Shown: positions 33,496 through 42,210 of the stretch, piece by piece | Layout of the letters: the number at the start of each line of letters is the position of its first letter | Position numbering within the stretch: position 1 is the first letter of the stretch | From: Candidatus Dietzia intestinipullorum | GTDB lineage: Bacteria > Actinomycetota > Actinomycetes > Mycobacteriales > Mycobacteriaceae | DNA length: 64,000 bases | Assembly (NCBI GenBank): GCA_019119635.1 | Contig: DWWP01000054.1 | Span: 1 to 64,000 of the forward strand | Direction: 5' to 3' | Notes under the pieces: model-generated | Databases searched by the model: none | Told to the model about the DNA's origin: nothing | Seen by the model: only the letters and a program-made list of their open reading frames with translations | Translations under genes and position numbers: made by a program

Positions 33496-34980
33496 ATGCC
33501 CGATCTCCCCTCGCGACCGCTGCCCGGCGTCCGCGTCGTCGCCGGAAGCGATCCGGATGTCAGGTGGGTGCTGGCCACCCGCGAGCCGGAGTCGGGCCGG
33601 GCACCCAGGGGGCTGCCGGAGGAGGTCCGCGCGGGCGCGACCGTCGGCGCCGGGGGGCGGGTGCTCCTCGAGGTGGAACTCGACCCCGCCCCGCCGCGAT
33701 CCGGGTGGGCGGGCGCTGTCGACACCGGTCTCGGGTACCGCCGTGCCGGTGCGGCGCTGGCCAGGCACCTCCGTGAGGCCCGGCGCGGCGGGGCGGTCGC
33801 GGTCCCGGTGCCGGAGCAGCTCCCGGTCGAGGGCGTCGGCGACCTGGTGCTCGGATACCTGCTGGGCGCGCGGCGCCAGGACGTGTTCGCCGCGGACCCG
33901 GTGCAGGTCGTCCCCGACCTCGTCCTCGAGCTCGACGGGCGACGGGGGAGTGGGGACGACGACGAGCTGTCCGCGGCGGTCGCCACCGGTGTGTCCCGGG
34001 CCGAGGAGGCGGCTCGCGCGACCGCGTCGGCCCGCGATCTCGCCGGCGCGCCGTCCGACCTCAAGACCCCGCAGTGGCTCGTGGCGCGGATGTCCGAGCT
34101 GCTGGCGGACTCGGGGATGCAGACGTCGGTCCTGTCCGGCGACGAGCTCGTCGAGGGCGGCTTCGGGGGCGTGCTGGCGGTGGGCGGGGGCTCCGCCGCG
34201 CCACCCCGCGTGCTCGTCGCCCGTCGGGAGGGCCCGGGGCCCCGCGTCCTGGTCGTGGGCAAGGGCATCACGTTCGACACCGGGGGGATCTCGGTCAAGC
34301 CGGCGGAGGGGATGCACCTCATGCGCACGGACATGGCGGGCTCGGCTGCCGTCGTGGCGGCCGCCGCCGCCTTCTGCGCGGACGAGGGCTACTCGGACCT
34401 CGACCTGACGGTGGTCGTGCCCTCGGCGGAGAACATGATCTCCGGCTCCGCCTACCGCCCCGGTGACGTGGTCACGCATGTGGGAGGGACGACCTCGGAG
34501 GTCACCAACACCGACGCGGAGGGCCGCATAGTGCTCGCGGACGGGCTGTCCCACGGGATCTCGGTGTGCGACCCCGACATCGTGCTGGACGTCGCCACGC
34601 TGACGGGGGCCATGAAGGTGGCGCTCGGGATGCGGACCGGCGCGCTCATGGCCACCGACGACGACCTCGCGGAACGGATCGCCACAGCGGGCGCCGAATC
34701 GGGGGAGCGCTGGTGGCGGCTGCCGCTGAGCGACGACCTGCGGGAGTCCGTCCGCTCCACCATCGCCGACCGCAAGCAGGCCCCGACCGGGCCCGGGGCG
34801 ATCACGGCGGCACTGTTCCTCGAGGGCTTTGTCGACGGCCGCCCCTGGGCCCACCTCGACATCGCGGGCCCCGCCAGGTCCCCGGAGGAGATCGACGAGG
34901 TCGGGCCGGTGGCCACCGGGTTCGCCACCCGCACGCTCGTGGGGGTACTCCGGGGGCTCGTGGACCGGCCCCGCGAGTGA
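33496..34980 (+). CDS. pepA: Leucyl aminopeptidase, M17 family
   Basis: This 494-residue cytosolic metallo-aminopeptidase removes N-terminal residues from peptides with two divalent metals. The catalytic C-terminal domain has VGKGITFDTGGISVKP with the metal-binding lysine, LMRTDMAGSAAVV, the signature NTDAEGRIVLADGL with the catalytic arginine, and ATLTGAMKVALG. The N-terminal macro-like domain occupies about residues 1-165. The ATG at 33496 has GAGGAAGG upstream and was preferred over an ATG six codons earlier. It is coupled to the RlmA-like gene by a GTGA overlap. Confidence 0.9.
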   Translation: MPDLPSRPLPGVRVVAGSDPDVRWVLATREPESGRAPRGLPEEVRAGATVGAGGRVLLEVELDPAPPRSGWAGAVDTGLGYRRAGAALARHLREARRGGAVAVPVPEQLPVEGVGDLVLGYLLGARRQDVFAADPVQVVPDLVLELDGRRGSGDDDELSAAVATGVSRAEEAARATASARDLAGAPSDLKTPQWLVARMSELLADSGMQTSVLSGDELVEGGFGGVLAVGGGSAAPPRVLVARREGPGPRVLVVGKGITFDTGGISVKPAEGMHLMRTDMAGSAAVVAAAAAFCADEGYSDLDLTVVVPSAENMISGSAYRPGDVVTHVGGTTSEVTNTDAEGRIVLADGLSHGISVCDPDIVLDVATLTGAMKVALGMRTGALMATDDDLAERIATAGAESGERWWRLPLSDDLRESVRSTIADRKQAPTGPGAITAALFLEGFVDGRPWAHLDIAGPARSPEEIDEVGPVATGFATRTLVGVLRGLVDRPRE

Positions 34981-35864
34981 GCCCGGCCCCGTCTGCCCTC
35001 GGCCGGGCGGTGCCCCTGCTGCGCTGCCCGAATTGCGGTGCCGGCATGTCGTCGTCGACCTCGGGAGTGGTCTGCAACTCGGGCCACTCCTTCGACCGGG
35101 CCCGGCAGGGGCATCTCACGGTGCTGGGCGGACGCGGGCGCCGGTTCCCCGGCGACACCGCGGACCAGGTCGCGTCGCGGGACCGGGTGCTGGGCTCCGG
35201 ACTGTTCGACCCCGTGGCCGATGCGCTCGGGGAGGCGGGCCGGGAGGGCGTCGGGGACGCCCCGGGACCCGTCGTCCTGGACGTCGGCGCGGGAACGGGC
35301 TTCTACCTCGGGCGGCAGCTGGACGGGCTCACCCGGGACGGCGCCCGGCCGCCGCTCGGCATCGGCACCGAGTTGTCCGCCGCGGCGGCCCGGCGTCTGG
35401 CACGGGCGCACCCACATGCGGCGGCGCTCGTCGCCGACACCTGGGACGGGCTGCCCCTGGCCGACAGGGCGGTGGATCTGCTCCAGGTGGTGTTCGCACC
35501 GCGGAACCCGGCCGAGTTCGCCCGGGTGTTGCCGCCCGGCGCGACGCTCGTCGTGGCGCTGCCCGGCGCGGGGCACCTGGAGCCGCTGCGCAGCCGGGCG
35601 GGGATGCTCACGCCGGCCGTGGACAAGGCGGTGCGGCTGACAGCGGAACTCGCCGGGGCGTTCACGCCCGCAGGCCGGCGCGACGTCGACGTCACCTCCC
35701 GCATCCCGGCGTCACTGGCCGCGGATCTGGCGGTCATGGGCCCCAGCGGGGTGCACCTGGACCGCCACGAACTCGCGCACGGTCTCGGGGACGCGGAGCA
35801 CCCCGTCCGCGTGCACGTCGAGGTGTGCGCCTTCCGCAGGACCGGCGAGCCCCTCCACGAGTAG
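34977..35864 (+). CDS. RlmA-like 23S rRNA guanine-N1 methyltransferase
   Basis: This 295-residue protein has an N-terminal zinc ribbon (CPNC, a Cys in VVCNSGHSFDRARQGHL and a His) like that of RlmA(I)/RlmA(II), followed by a SAM-dependent methyltransferase domain with motif I VLDVGAGTGFYLG and post-motif LLQVVFAPRNPAEFARVL. RlmA enzymes methylate G745 or G748 in helix 35 of 23S rRNA, and RlmA(II) (TlrB) gives tylosin resistance. The GTG overlaps the aminopeptidase stop. G745- versus G748-specificity cannot be judged. Confidence 0.78.
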   Translation: MSPAPSALGRAVPLLRCPNCGAGMSSSTSGVVCNSGHSFDRARQGHLTVLGGRGRRFPGDTADQVASRDRVLGSGLFDPVADALGEAGREGVGDAPGPVVLDVGAGTGFYLGRQLDGLTRDGARPPLGIGTELSAAAARRLARAHPHAAALVADTWDGLPLADRAVDLLQVVFAPRNPAEFARVLPPGATLVVALPGAGHLEPLRSRAGMLTPAVDKAVRLTAELAGAFTPAGRRDVDVTSRIPASLAADLAVMGPSGVHLDRHELAHGLGDAEHPVRVHVEVCAFRRTGEPLHE

Positions 35865-35888
35865 ACGGAACGGGCGACGGGACCGCCG

Positions 35889-36497
35889 CTACAGGGTCAC
35901 CACGGTGAGGCCGTCACCCACCGGCAGGACGGTCAGGTGCGCGTGGTCGGGGAGGTCGGCGTCTTCCGGCAGGGACGTGTGCTCGCCGAGCAGGATCAGC
36001 GCACCGCCGTCGCGCAGGAGCAGGCGGCAGCGGGAGACCACGCGCCCCACCGAGTGGTCGGGGACGTCGGCCACCACCATGTCGTAGGCCCCGTCGGCGA
36101 GCTTGTCCACCACCTCCAGGGGCCGGGCCGCGATGTAGCGGGCCGCGGACTGCGGGTGACCCGCGGACCTCAACGCCGCACGCGCGGTCTCCAGATGGTG
36201 CGGGTCGTCGGTGATGCACGTGACCACTGCGCCGGCGTCCGGGCCGGCGGCGGCCAGGATCGCCAGCGCGGGCACGCCGGGCGCGGGCGAGAGGCAGACG
36301 GCGGCGCGGGCTCCGGTGAGCCGGGCGATGAGTCGGATCGACTCCGCGGTCAGGGCATCCGGCGACGGGGCCCCGAGCTCTGCCGCGTCCGCGCGTGCGG
36401 AGGCGTAGAGGGAGTCGTCGACGAGCCCGGCGCACCGGTGCGCGAGATCGTCGTTCCCGGAACGGTCGGTGGCGGGGACATCAGTCGAATCGGACAC
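35889..36497 (-). CDS. SAM-dependent O-methyltransferase (Rv1220c-like)
   Basis: This 202-residue protein has a class I methyltransferase fold of the Methyltransf_3 type. The family motif I is degenerate (ARAAVCLSPAPGVPALAIL instead of a Gly-rich loop). The later ITDDPHHLETARAALRSAG, DGAYDMVVADVPDHS and LLLRDGGALILLGE segments are conserved. The gene lies opposite sigE exactly as Rv1220c does in M. tuberculosis. It starts with GTG six bases after a TACGCT -10. Substrate unknown. Confidence 0.8.
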   Translation of the reverse strand: MSDSTDVPATDRSGNDDLAHRCAGLVDDSLYASARADAAELGAPSPDALTAESIRLIARLTGARAAVCLSPAPGVPALAILAAAGPDAGAVVTCITDDPHHLETARAALRSAGHPQSAARYIAARPLEVVDKLADGAYDMVVADVPDHSVGRVVSRCRLLLRDGGALILLGEHTSLPEDADLPDHAHLTVLPVGDGLTVVTL

Positions 36498-36503
36498 GAG
36501 GGC

Positions 36504-36509
36504 AGCGTA
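36504..36509 (-). promoter_or_regulatory. -10 element of a leaderless promoter (Rv1220c-like gene)
   Basis: On the minus strand TACGCT is followed by six bases and the GTG start at 36497. Confidence 0.45.
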
Positions 36510-36565
36510 TCGTCGCGGGCCCGCTCCGGTGCGGAAGCCGCGCGGTGATCAGATCGGTACAGGAC

Positions 36566-36585
36566 TCTCAGTGCCTTCTCAGTGC
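36566..36585 (+). promoter_or_regulatory. Perfect 9-bp direct repeat upstream of sigE
   Basis: TCTCAGTGC occurs at 36566-36574 and again at 36577-36585, an 11-bp (one helical turn) period. This geometry is typical of OmpR-family response-regulator sites. It lies just ahead of a possible -10 TTATAC (36588-36593), where MprA is known to act on sigE in M. tuberculosis. The regulator here is an inference. Confidence 0.5.
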
Positions 36586-36608
36586 GGTTATACCGTGAGG
36601 ACAGACCG

Positions 36609-37247
36609 ATGCGGGAGAGTGGGGCCATGTATTCGAAGACCGTGTACGGCAGCACGATGACCCTGCCGGAGGGCGAGCGGGCCGACGGCACCGCACGATT
36701 CGACGCCAGCGGTGACTCGGGGGACATGCCCGACTGGTCGGAGCTCGTCGCGCAACACGGTGACCGCGTGTACCGCTTGGCGTTCCGCCTCTGCGGTAAC
36801 GCGCATGATGCCGAGGACATCACCCAGGAGGCGTTCATCAGGGTGTTCCGCTCGCTGGACCGGTACAAGCCCGGCACCTTCGAGGGGTGGACCCACCGGA
36901 TCGTCACCAATCTGTTCCTCGACCAGGCCCGCCGCCGGGCCCGTATCCGGTTCGAAGCCCTGCCCGAGGACTCCGAGCGCGTGCCGGGTCGCGAGCGCAG
37001 TCCGGAGCAGGTCTTCGCCGAGGAGAGCTTTGATCCGGTCCTGCAGTCGGCCCTCGATAACCTGTCGCCGGAATTCCGGGCGGCGGTCGTCTTGTGCGAC
37101 ATCGAGGACCTGAGCTACGAGGAGGTCGGTCACGTCCTGGGCGTCAAGATGGGGACGGTACGCAGCCGCATCCACCGGGGTCGGGCGGCGCTGCGCGCCG
37201 AACTCGAGGCCGCCGGAGTGACCGGGGCCCACTGCGGACACGACTAG
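36609..37247 (+). CDS. sigE: ECF RNA polymerase sigma factor SigE
   Basis: This 212-residue extracytoplasmic-function sigma factor directs transcription under envelope stress. Region 2 is clear ([40 protein letters not shown], then [20 protein letters not shown]). Region 4 ends the protein ([20 protein letters not shown], then [20 protein letters not shown]). The start is uncertain: the ATG at 36609 follows GAGGACAG, an ATG at 36627 follows GGGAG, and one at 36582 is also in frame; mycobacterial sigE likewise uses several starts. The anti-sigma factor gene rseA follows. The order matches Rv1220c to Rv1224. Confidence 0.93.
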   Translation: MRESGAMYSKTVYGSTMTLPEGERADGTARFDASGDSGDMPDWSELVAQHGDRVYRLAFRLCGNAHDAEDITQEAFIRVFRSLDRYKPGTFEGWTHRIVTNLFLDQARRRARIRFEALPEDSERVPGRERSPEQVFAEESFDPVLQSALDNLSPEFRAAVVLCDIEDLSYEEVGHVLGVKMGTVRSRIHRGRAALRAELEAAGVTGAHCGHD

Positions 37248-37349
37248 ACTCGCCGCTACGGCGCGGGAACCCCGTGCCGCATTCACACGTTGACGTCCTC
37301 GACGGGGATTGCGGACGCACCCCGGTGGCGACCGACGAGAGGCGACGAG

Positions 37350-37763
37350 GTGAACCGACACCGTCCCGAACCGGACCCGGCACGTGAGTACCGCCTGTCG
37401 CCCGAGGTCGCCGACGAGGTGTCCGAACGCACTGGTCGGCCCGCGCCCCCGAACCACTTCCTTTCCACCGACCACCTGTCCACCGAGGCCGCGGCCGCCT
37501 ACGTCGACGGACGCCTCCCCGCCGCGGGCCAGGCCCGCGCGGACGCCCACCTCGCCAGGTGCCCCGACTGCCGGAGCGAGGTGGCGGACCAGCGCGAGGT
37601 ACGGCACACACTGCGCGGTTCGGGCCCTATACAGATGCCCCGCGACCTGAGGGAGCGCCTCCGCTCGATCGCGGACAGCCCGCCCCCCGAGCCGCCCGTG
37701 CCGCCCCGGCAGGACAGCGCCTGGGCGAGGCTCGTCCGTCGTCTCCGGGGAGACGACCGTTAG
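37350..37763 (+). CDS. rseA: Anti-sigma-E factor RseA (zinc-associated)
   Basis: This 137-residue cytoplasmic anti-sigma factor has a ZAS domain: His67, Cys71 and Cys74 form the HxxxCxxC motif in AHLARCPDC. The N-terminal helix LSTDHLSTEAAAAYVDG precedes it. It binds SigE and releases it on oxidation or proteolysis. Like its mycobacterial counterpart it has no membrane helix. The GTG at 37350, after GAGAGG, was chosen; an upstream ATG at 37290 is in frame but has no ribosome binding site. The stop overlaps the -10 of the htrA promoter. Confidence 0.88.
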   Translation: MNRHRPEPDPAREYRLSPEVADEVSERTGRPAPPNHFLSTDHLSTEAAAAYVDGRLPAAGQARADAHLARCPDCRSEVADQREVRHTLRGSGPIQMPRDLRERLRSIADSPPPEPPVPPRQDSAWARLVRRLRGDDR

Positions 37764-37766
37764 AGT
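37761..37766 (+). promoter_or_regulatory. -10 element of a possible leaderless internal promoter (htrA)
   Basis: TAGAGT overlaps the rseA stop codon and is followed by seven bases and GTG 37774. It supports a separate htrA transcript and the GTG at 37774 as start rather than GTG 37765. Confidence 0.4.
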
Positions 37767-37773
37767 GGGCCGG

Positions 37774-39297
37774 GTGGAGGACCAGACGAACGGGCCGCTC
37801 GACGCCGGGGACGGGACGGATCCCGACAGGCCGCTCCGCGAGCCCACGCCGATCAGCCGGCCCGAGGTCGACGAGTCCGCCGCAGAGTATTTCTCCCGCC
37901 CCGAGGGGGTGGAGGGCGGACAGGACCCCCGGCGTGCCGTCGCGGCCCCGCACGAGGAGGAGCGACACCGCGCCCCCGATCCTGATCCGGCGCTGGCCGC
38001 CGCGTTCGCTCCCGGCCCCGACGCCGCGCCGGGGATCGAACGTCATCCCGGCTGGCAGGACGAGGCGGACGCCCCGGAGCCGTCGACGCCAGACCCGTGG
38101 CGGGACCCCCACGCGGCGGTCGGGTTCGGCACCCCGGCGCTCGAGTCCCCCGACGAGCCCGGGCCCGTCGATCTCTCGACCGACGCGCGCCCCCTGACCC
38201 GGCCACGACTGTCACTCTCGGAAGTGCTGTTCGAGCGCCGTCTGAGCCGGCAGGCACTCGCCGCCCTGGTGGCTGCGGTTGCGGTCGTCGCCCTGATCGC
38301 CGGCGGCATCGGGGCCGTCCTCGCCGACTCGGCCCGCATGCTGACCACCTCGACCGTCCGGATCGAGGACGCCCCGACCGACGCCCTGCGGCCGGACAAC
38401 CCGATCGGCGAGGTCGCGCAGCGGGTCCAGCCCGCTGTGGTGAGCATCCAGGTGTCGTCGCCGTCGGCCCAGGGCGAGGGGTCCGGACTGGTGATCGACC
38501 CGCAGGGCTACATCGTCACAAACAACCACGTCGCGACGATGGAGGGGGCCACCGACCGGGCCGACATCGACGTCGTGTTCTCCGACGGCTCACGGGTGCC
38601 CGCGGAACTCGTCGGGACGGACCCGGCCACGGATCTCGCGGTGCTCAAGGTGGACGACGTCCAGGGGATGACAGTGGCGACACTGGGTGACTCCGGGGCC
38701 GTCGAGGTGGGGGAGCAGGTCGTGGCGATCGGCTCGCCGCTGGGTCTGGTGCGGACGGTGACCGGCGGGATAGTCTCCGCCACGCAGCGTCCCATCGCGC
38801 TCGGGGAGTCCACGTCCGACGGCGATGTCGTCATCGACGCCATCCAGACCGACGCCGCCATCAACCCCGGCAACTCCGGCGGTCCGCTCATCGACGCGAG
38901 CGGCGCGGTGATCGGGATCAACACGTCGATCTTCACCCAGTCGGGCGGGTCCATCGGACTCGGCTTCGCGATCCCGATCGATGACGTCCGGGACATCGCG
39001 GCCGAACTGATGACCGAGGGCGAGGTCCGGCACCCCACCATCGGCGTCAACGCCCGCAAGGCCGACAACGGGAACGTGGAGGGCGCAGAGATCGTCAACG
39101 TCCGCGACGGGTCCGCCGCCGAGGAGGGCGGGCTGCGTGAGGGCGACATCGTCACCAGGGTCGGCGACCGGGAGGTGCACTCCTCCGACGAGCTCGTGGT
39201 GGCGGTCCGCCGCGCCGGTGCCGACGGCGACGTGCCCGTCGAGCTGATCCGGGACGGCTCCCGGGTGGAGTTGACCGTCCGGCCGACGCTGGGCTGA
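37774..39297 (+). CDS. htrA: HtrA/DegP-like membrane serine protease
   Basis: This 507-residue protein has a cytoplasmic acidic/proline-rich N-terminus (about 150 residues), one membrane helix (about 165-190, [19 protein letters not shown]), a trypsin-like domain and a C-terminal PDZ domain. Counting from GTG 37774 the triad is His252 (TNNHVAT), Asp287 (ATDLAVLK) and Ser368 (GNSGGPLI). The PDZ part starts at about 405 ([11 protein letters not shown]). It degrades or refolds damaged envelope proteins, and in M. tuberculosis HtrA also links to RseA/SigE signalling. A start at GTG 37765 is the alternative. Confidence 0.93.
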   Translation: MEDQTNGPLDAGDGTDPDRPLREPTPISRPEVDESAAEYFSRPEGVEGGQDPRRAVAAPHEEERHRAPDPDPALAAAFAPGPDAAPGIERHPGWQDEADAPEPSTPDPWRDPHAAVGFGTPALESPDEPGPVDLSTDARPLTRPRLSLSEVLFERRLSRQALAALVAAVAVVALIAGGIGAVLADSARMLTTSTVRIEDAPTDALRPDNPIGEVAQRVQPAVVSIQVSSPSAQGEGSGLVIDPQGYIVTNNHVATMEGATDRADIDVVFSDGSRVPAELVGTDPATDLAVLKVDDVQGMTVATLGDSGAVEVGEQVVAIGSPLGLVRTVTGGIVSATQRPIALGESTSDGDVVIDAIQTDAAINPGNSGGPLIDASGAVIGINTSIFTQSGGSIGLGFAIPIDDVRDIAAELMTEGEVRHPTIGVNARKADNGNVEGAEIVNVRDGSAAEEGGLREGDIVTRVGDREVHSSDELVVAVRRAGADGDVPVELIRDGSRVELTVRPTLG

Positions 39298-39313
39298 CGT
39301 ATCCTGGGCAACG

Positions 39314-39796
39314 ATGTTCACGAACGTGGGGTGGTCGGAGATCCTGGTCCTCGGAGTGGTCGCACTCGTGGTCCTGGGGCCCGAACGGCTGCCCGACGCC
39401 GCGCGCTGGCTCGCCGGTGCGATCCGTAAGGTCAAGGAGTTCGCCGGATCGGCGCAGCAACAGCTCACCGACGACTACGGGGCGGAGTTCGAGGACTTCC
39501 GTGAGCCGCTGCAGTATCTCAACGACCTGCGGGGGATGAGCCCGCGGGCGATGGTCACCAAGCACCTGCTCGACGGAGACGAGTCGCTGTTCACCGGGGA
39601 TTTCGATGTCGCCGCCCCCGCCGCCGGCCCCGGCACCCGGGGGGCGCCGGCCCCGTCGGTGTCCTCGTCGACCGGTCAGCCGTCGGGCCAGGCGACCGCG
39701 GGCGGTCCGTCGCCGTCGTCGGGGTCGGCCCCGGCCGCACAGCCGGCCACGCCCCCGGCCGGGTCGGGCCCGGTCTGGGACACGGACGCCACCTGA
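39314..39796 (+). CDS. tatB: Sec-independent protein translocase subunit TatB
   Basis: This 160-residue protein is the substrate-receptor component of the twin-arginine translocase. The N-terminal membrane helix (about 7-23) is followed by the TatA/B hinge [14 protein letters not shown] and an amphipathic helix. The C-terminal half is a low-complexity Pro/Ser/Gly tail. Position after htrA matches Rv1223-Rv1224 and supports TatB over TatA. The -10-like TATCCT ends eight bases before the ATG, suggesting a near-leaderless transcript. Confidence 0.92.
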   Translation: MFTNVGWSEILVLGVVALVVLGPERLPDAARWLAGAIRKVKEFAGSAQQQLTDDYGAEFEDFREPLQYLNDLRGMSPRAMVTKHLLDGDESLFTGDFDVAAPAAGPGTRGAPAPSVSSSTGQPSGQATAGGPSPSSGSAPAAQPATPPAGSGPVWDTDAT

Positions 39797-39811
39797 GGAG
39801 GGGGCCTCTCT

Positions 39812-39825
39812 CCGCCCGTGGGCGG
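39812..39825. terminator. Short hairpin between convergent tatB and mrp
   Basis: CCGCCC (39812-39817) can pair with GGGCGG (39820-39825) around a two-base loop. It is short, and its role as a terminator is only suggested by its position between two converging stops. Confidence 0.3.
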
Positions 39826-39839
39826 TGAGCCCGCGCGGC

Positions 39840-40979
39840 CTAGAAGTTCCGGGTCGTGTCGATCCCGAGGTTCATCCCGGCCAGTCCGCGCGGCCGCACG
39901 GCCAGGCCGTCGGCGATCTCCAGGTAGGCCCGGCCGGACGGGGAGTCCGGCTCCGCGAGCACCATCGGGGTGCCGGCGTCACCGTGTTCGCGGACCGCCT
40001 GCTCCAACGGGACCTGCCCGAGGAGCGGGACGGAAGCGCCCACCGAGCGGGTGAGGTTCTGCGCGACCTCCTCGCCGCCCCCGCTCCCGAAGACGTCCAT
40101 GCGGGTGCCGTCGGGGAGCTCGAGCCACGACATGTTCTCGATCACGCCGGCGATGCGCTGCCGGGTCTGGAGCGCCACCGAGCCCGCCCGTTCCGCCACC
40201 TCGGCGGCGGCCTGCTGGGGGGTGGTCACCACGAGGATCTCCGCGGACGGGATGAGCTGCGCGATCGAGATTGCGACGTCGCCGGTGCCCGGCGGGAGGT
40301 CCATCAGCAGGACATCGAGATCGCCCCAGTAGACGTCGGCGAGGAACTGCTGGAGTGCCCGGTGCAGCATCGGCCCCCGCCACACGACGGGGGTGTTGCC
40401 CTTGGTGAACTGGGCGATCGAGATGGCCTTGACCCCGTGCGCGACCGGCGGCAGGATCATCTGCTCGACCTGGGTGGGGCGCGCGTCCGTACCGAGCATC
40501 CTCGGGATCGAATGGCCGTAGATGTCGGCGTCCAGGACGCCCACCGACATGCCCTTGGCGGCGAGCGCCGTGGCGAGGTTGACGGTGGCGGTCGATTTGC
40601 CCACGCCGCCCTTGCCGGAGGCCACCGCGTACACGCGGGTGAGATTGCCGGGCTGGGCGAACGGGATGACGGGTTCGGCCGCGTCCCCGCGCAGTTGCTT
40701 GCGCAGCTCCGTGCGCTGGGCGTCGTTCATCACGTCGAGTTCGACGCCGACCTCACCGACCCCCGGTACGTCGGAGACCGCCGACCGGACCCTGTCCGTG
40801 ATGGTCTCCCGCATCGGACACCCCGAGACGGTCAGGTAGATACCGATGTCGACCCGGCCCGTCCCGGCGTCGATGTCGACACCCTTGACCATCCCGAGTT
40901 CGGTGAGTGGCTTGTTGATCTCCGGATCGTCGACCTTGGCCAGTGCGGCGCGGATCGATTCTTCGCTGGGTGCAGTCAT
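39840..40979 (-). CDS. mrp: Mrp/NBP35-type iron-sulfur carrier ATPase
   Basis: This 379-residue cytosolic protein carries or delivers Fe-S clusters. Residues 1-95 are a MIP18/DUF59 domain (EINKPLTELGMV, VSGCPMRE). Residues about 110-370 are a deviant-Walker ParA/MinD-like ATPase with SGKGGVGKSTATVNLA, ADIYGHSIPRMLG and LLMDLPPGTGD. The CxxC motif that bridges clusters in many Mrp/ApbC proteins is missing: ENMSW is followed by LELPDGTRMDVFG. Actinobacterial Mrp proteins share this pattern. It corresponds to Rv1229c. Confidence 0.9.
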   Translation of the reverse strand: MTAPSEESIRAALAKVDDPEINKPLTELGMVKGVDIDAGTGRVDIGIYLTVSGCPMRETITDRVRSAVSDVPGVGEVGVELDVMNDAQRTELRKQLRGDAAEPVIPFAQPGNLTRVYAVASGKGGVGKSTATVNLATALAAKGMSVGVLDADIYGHSIPRMLGTDARPTQVEQMILPPVAHGVKAISIAQFTKGNTPVVWRGPMLHRALQQFLADVYWGDLDVLLMDLPPGTGDVAISIAQLIPSAEILVVTTPQQAAAEVAERAGSVALQTRQRIAGVIENMSWLELPDGTRMDVFGSGGGEEVAQNLTRSVGASVPLLGQVPLEQAVREHGDAGTPMVLAEPDSPSGRAYLEIADGLAVRPRGLAGMNLGIDTTRNF

Positions 40980-41018
40980 GATGCCCCGAGTCTAGGCGTC
41001 GGGTGGTGCGAAGACGAC

Positions 41019-42152
41019 TCAGGCCGGTGGCGGCACGCAGAACGGTGCGATGCACGGCAGCTCGATCTCCGGCAGTCCCGGGGGCGGGGCCGGCGCGGGA
41101 GGCGGCGGGGGCGTCGCGGGAGTGGACTCCTCGGACTGCAGGGGCTCCGGGGAGGGCTCGGGAGCCGGGGGCGGCGGAGGCGGTGGGTCCTCCGTGACCT
41201 CCGTGCAGCCCGGGACCGGTGCCTCGGCTCCGTCCGGCCCGGTCGGTTCCGGGACGCCGGTCGGCTCGCCCTCCCAGCCCTCGGGGCAGTGCTCCGGCGG
41301 CTTCGGGGGCTCGAGCGTGGGCTCGGGCCGGTGGATATCCGGGAGATCGGAGGGCAGCGGGTAGGCGTTCACCGCGTAGCCGTGCGCCCAGGCGTTGACG
41401 TTGGCCACGTACGCGAGGGAGTTGTTGTAGGCGAGGACGGCGCGGGTCCGTGCCGCCGGGTCCGCCATCGAGCCGCCCTGTCCGCAGAGCAGGGTCGCTG
41501 CCGCCAGGGCACCGTCGTAGATGTTGTTGGGGTCGGCGACACCGTCGTCGTTGCCGTCCCGGCCGAGGGTGGCCCAGGTGTCCGGGATGAACTGCACCGG
41601 GCCGACCGCGCGGTCGTACTCGGCGTCGCCGTCGAAGCGACCGCCGTCGGTGTCCTTGATCACCGCGGTGCCCTCCAGTGATCCGTCGAGCCGGGGCCCG
41701 AGGATCCTGCCGATGGTGTTGCCCTCCTCGTCGAACGCGCCGCGACCCTGGTTGGACTCGACCTGTCCGATGCCGGCCAGGACCGTCCAGTCCATCTCGC
41801 AGGCGGGGGACTCGGAGTTCAGACGGTCCGCGGCCCGGTGGTAGGCGTCGAGCGCGATCCCGGGGATCCCCAGCGGTCCGTCGGGGATCGTCGCCGGCCG
41901 GATGTGCGCGGCGCCCGGATCGGGCTCCTCCGGTGGTGGCTGTTCGGACGGGGAGGGCTTCGGTGGGGGTGGCGTCTCGGTCACGGTGGGCACCGAGGAC
42001 CGTGACTCGGCGAGGTGCGAGATCGACGGGTCCGGGGCCGGGGGCTCGTTGTCGATCGTGAGTCCCACCGTGGTGATGGTCACGATGACCGTCGCGGCGA
42101 TCCCCGCCGTGGTCAGTACCCGTCGATCCGCGTCCCGCACGAAATGGCGCAA
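41019..42152 (-). CDS. Membrane-anchored lytic transglycosylase (SLT2/MltB-like, Rv1230c-like)
   Basis: This 377-residue protein has a membrane anchor or signal helix (about 13-32), a Pro/Glu-rich linker (45-90), a transglycosylase domain (about 95-265) and a long proline-rich C-terminal tail. The domain has the family's LAGIGQVESNQGRGA with the catalytic glutamate and AVGPVQFIPDTWATLGRDGN. It would cleave peptidoglycan glycan strands outside the membrane. The tail is very rich in Pro, Glu and Thr, suggesting wall spanning. M. tuberculosis Rv1230c lies in the same position. Confidence 0.85.
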   Translation of the reverse strand: MRHFVRDADRRVLTTAGIAATVIVTITTVGLTIDNEPPAPDPSISHLAESRSSVPTVTETPPPPKPSPSEQPPPEEPDPGAAHIRPATIPDGPLGIPGIALDAYHRAADRLNSESPACEMDWTVLAGIGQVESNQGRGAFDEEGNTIGRILGPRLDGSLEGTAVIKDTDGGRFDGDAEYDRAVGPVQFIPDTWATLGRDGNDDGVADPNNIYDGALAAATLLCGQGGSMADPAARTRAVLAYNNSLAYVANVNAWAHGYAVNAYPLPSDLPDIHRPEPTLEPPKPPEHCPEGWEGEPTGVPEPTGPDGAEAPVPGCTEVTEDPPPPPPPAPEPSPEPLQSEESTPATPPPPPAPAPPPGLPEIELPCIAPFCVPPPA

Positions 42153-42210
42153 AGTTCCCCCATGAGTCGAGCTGCCCCTGTAGCGGGTGAGGTTACTCCC
42201 GCCACTCCGA

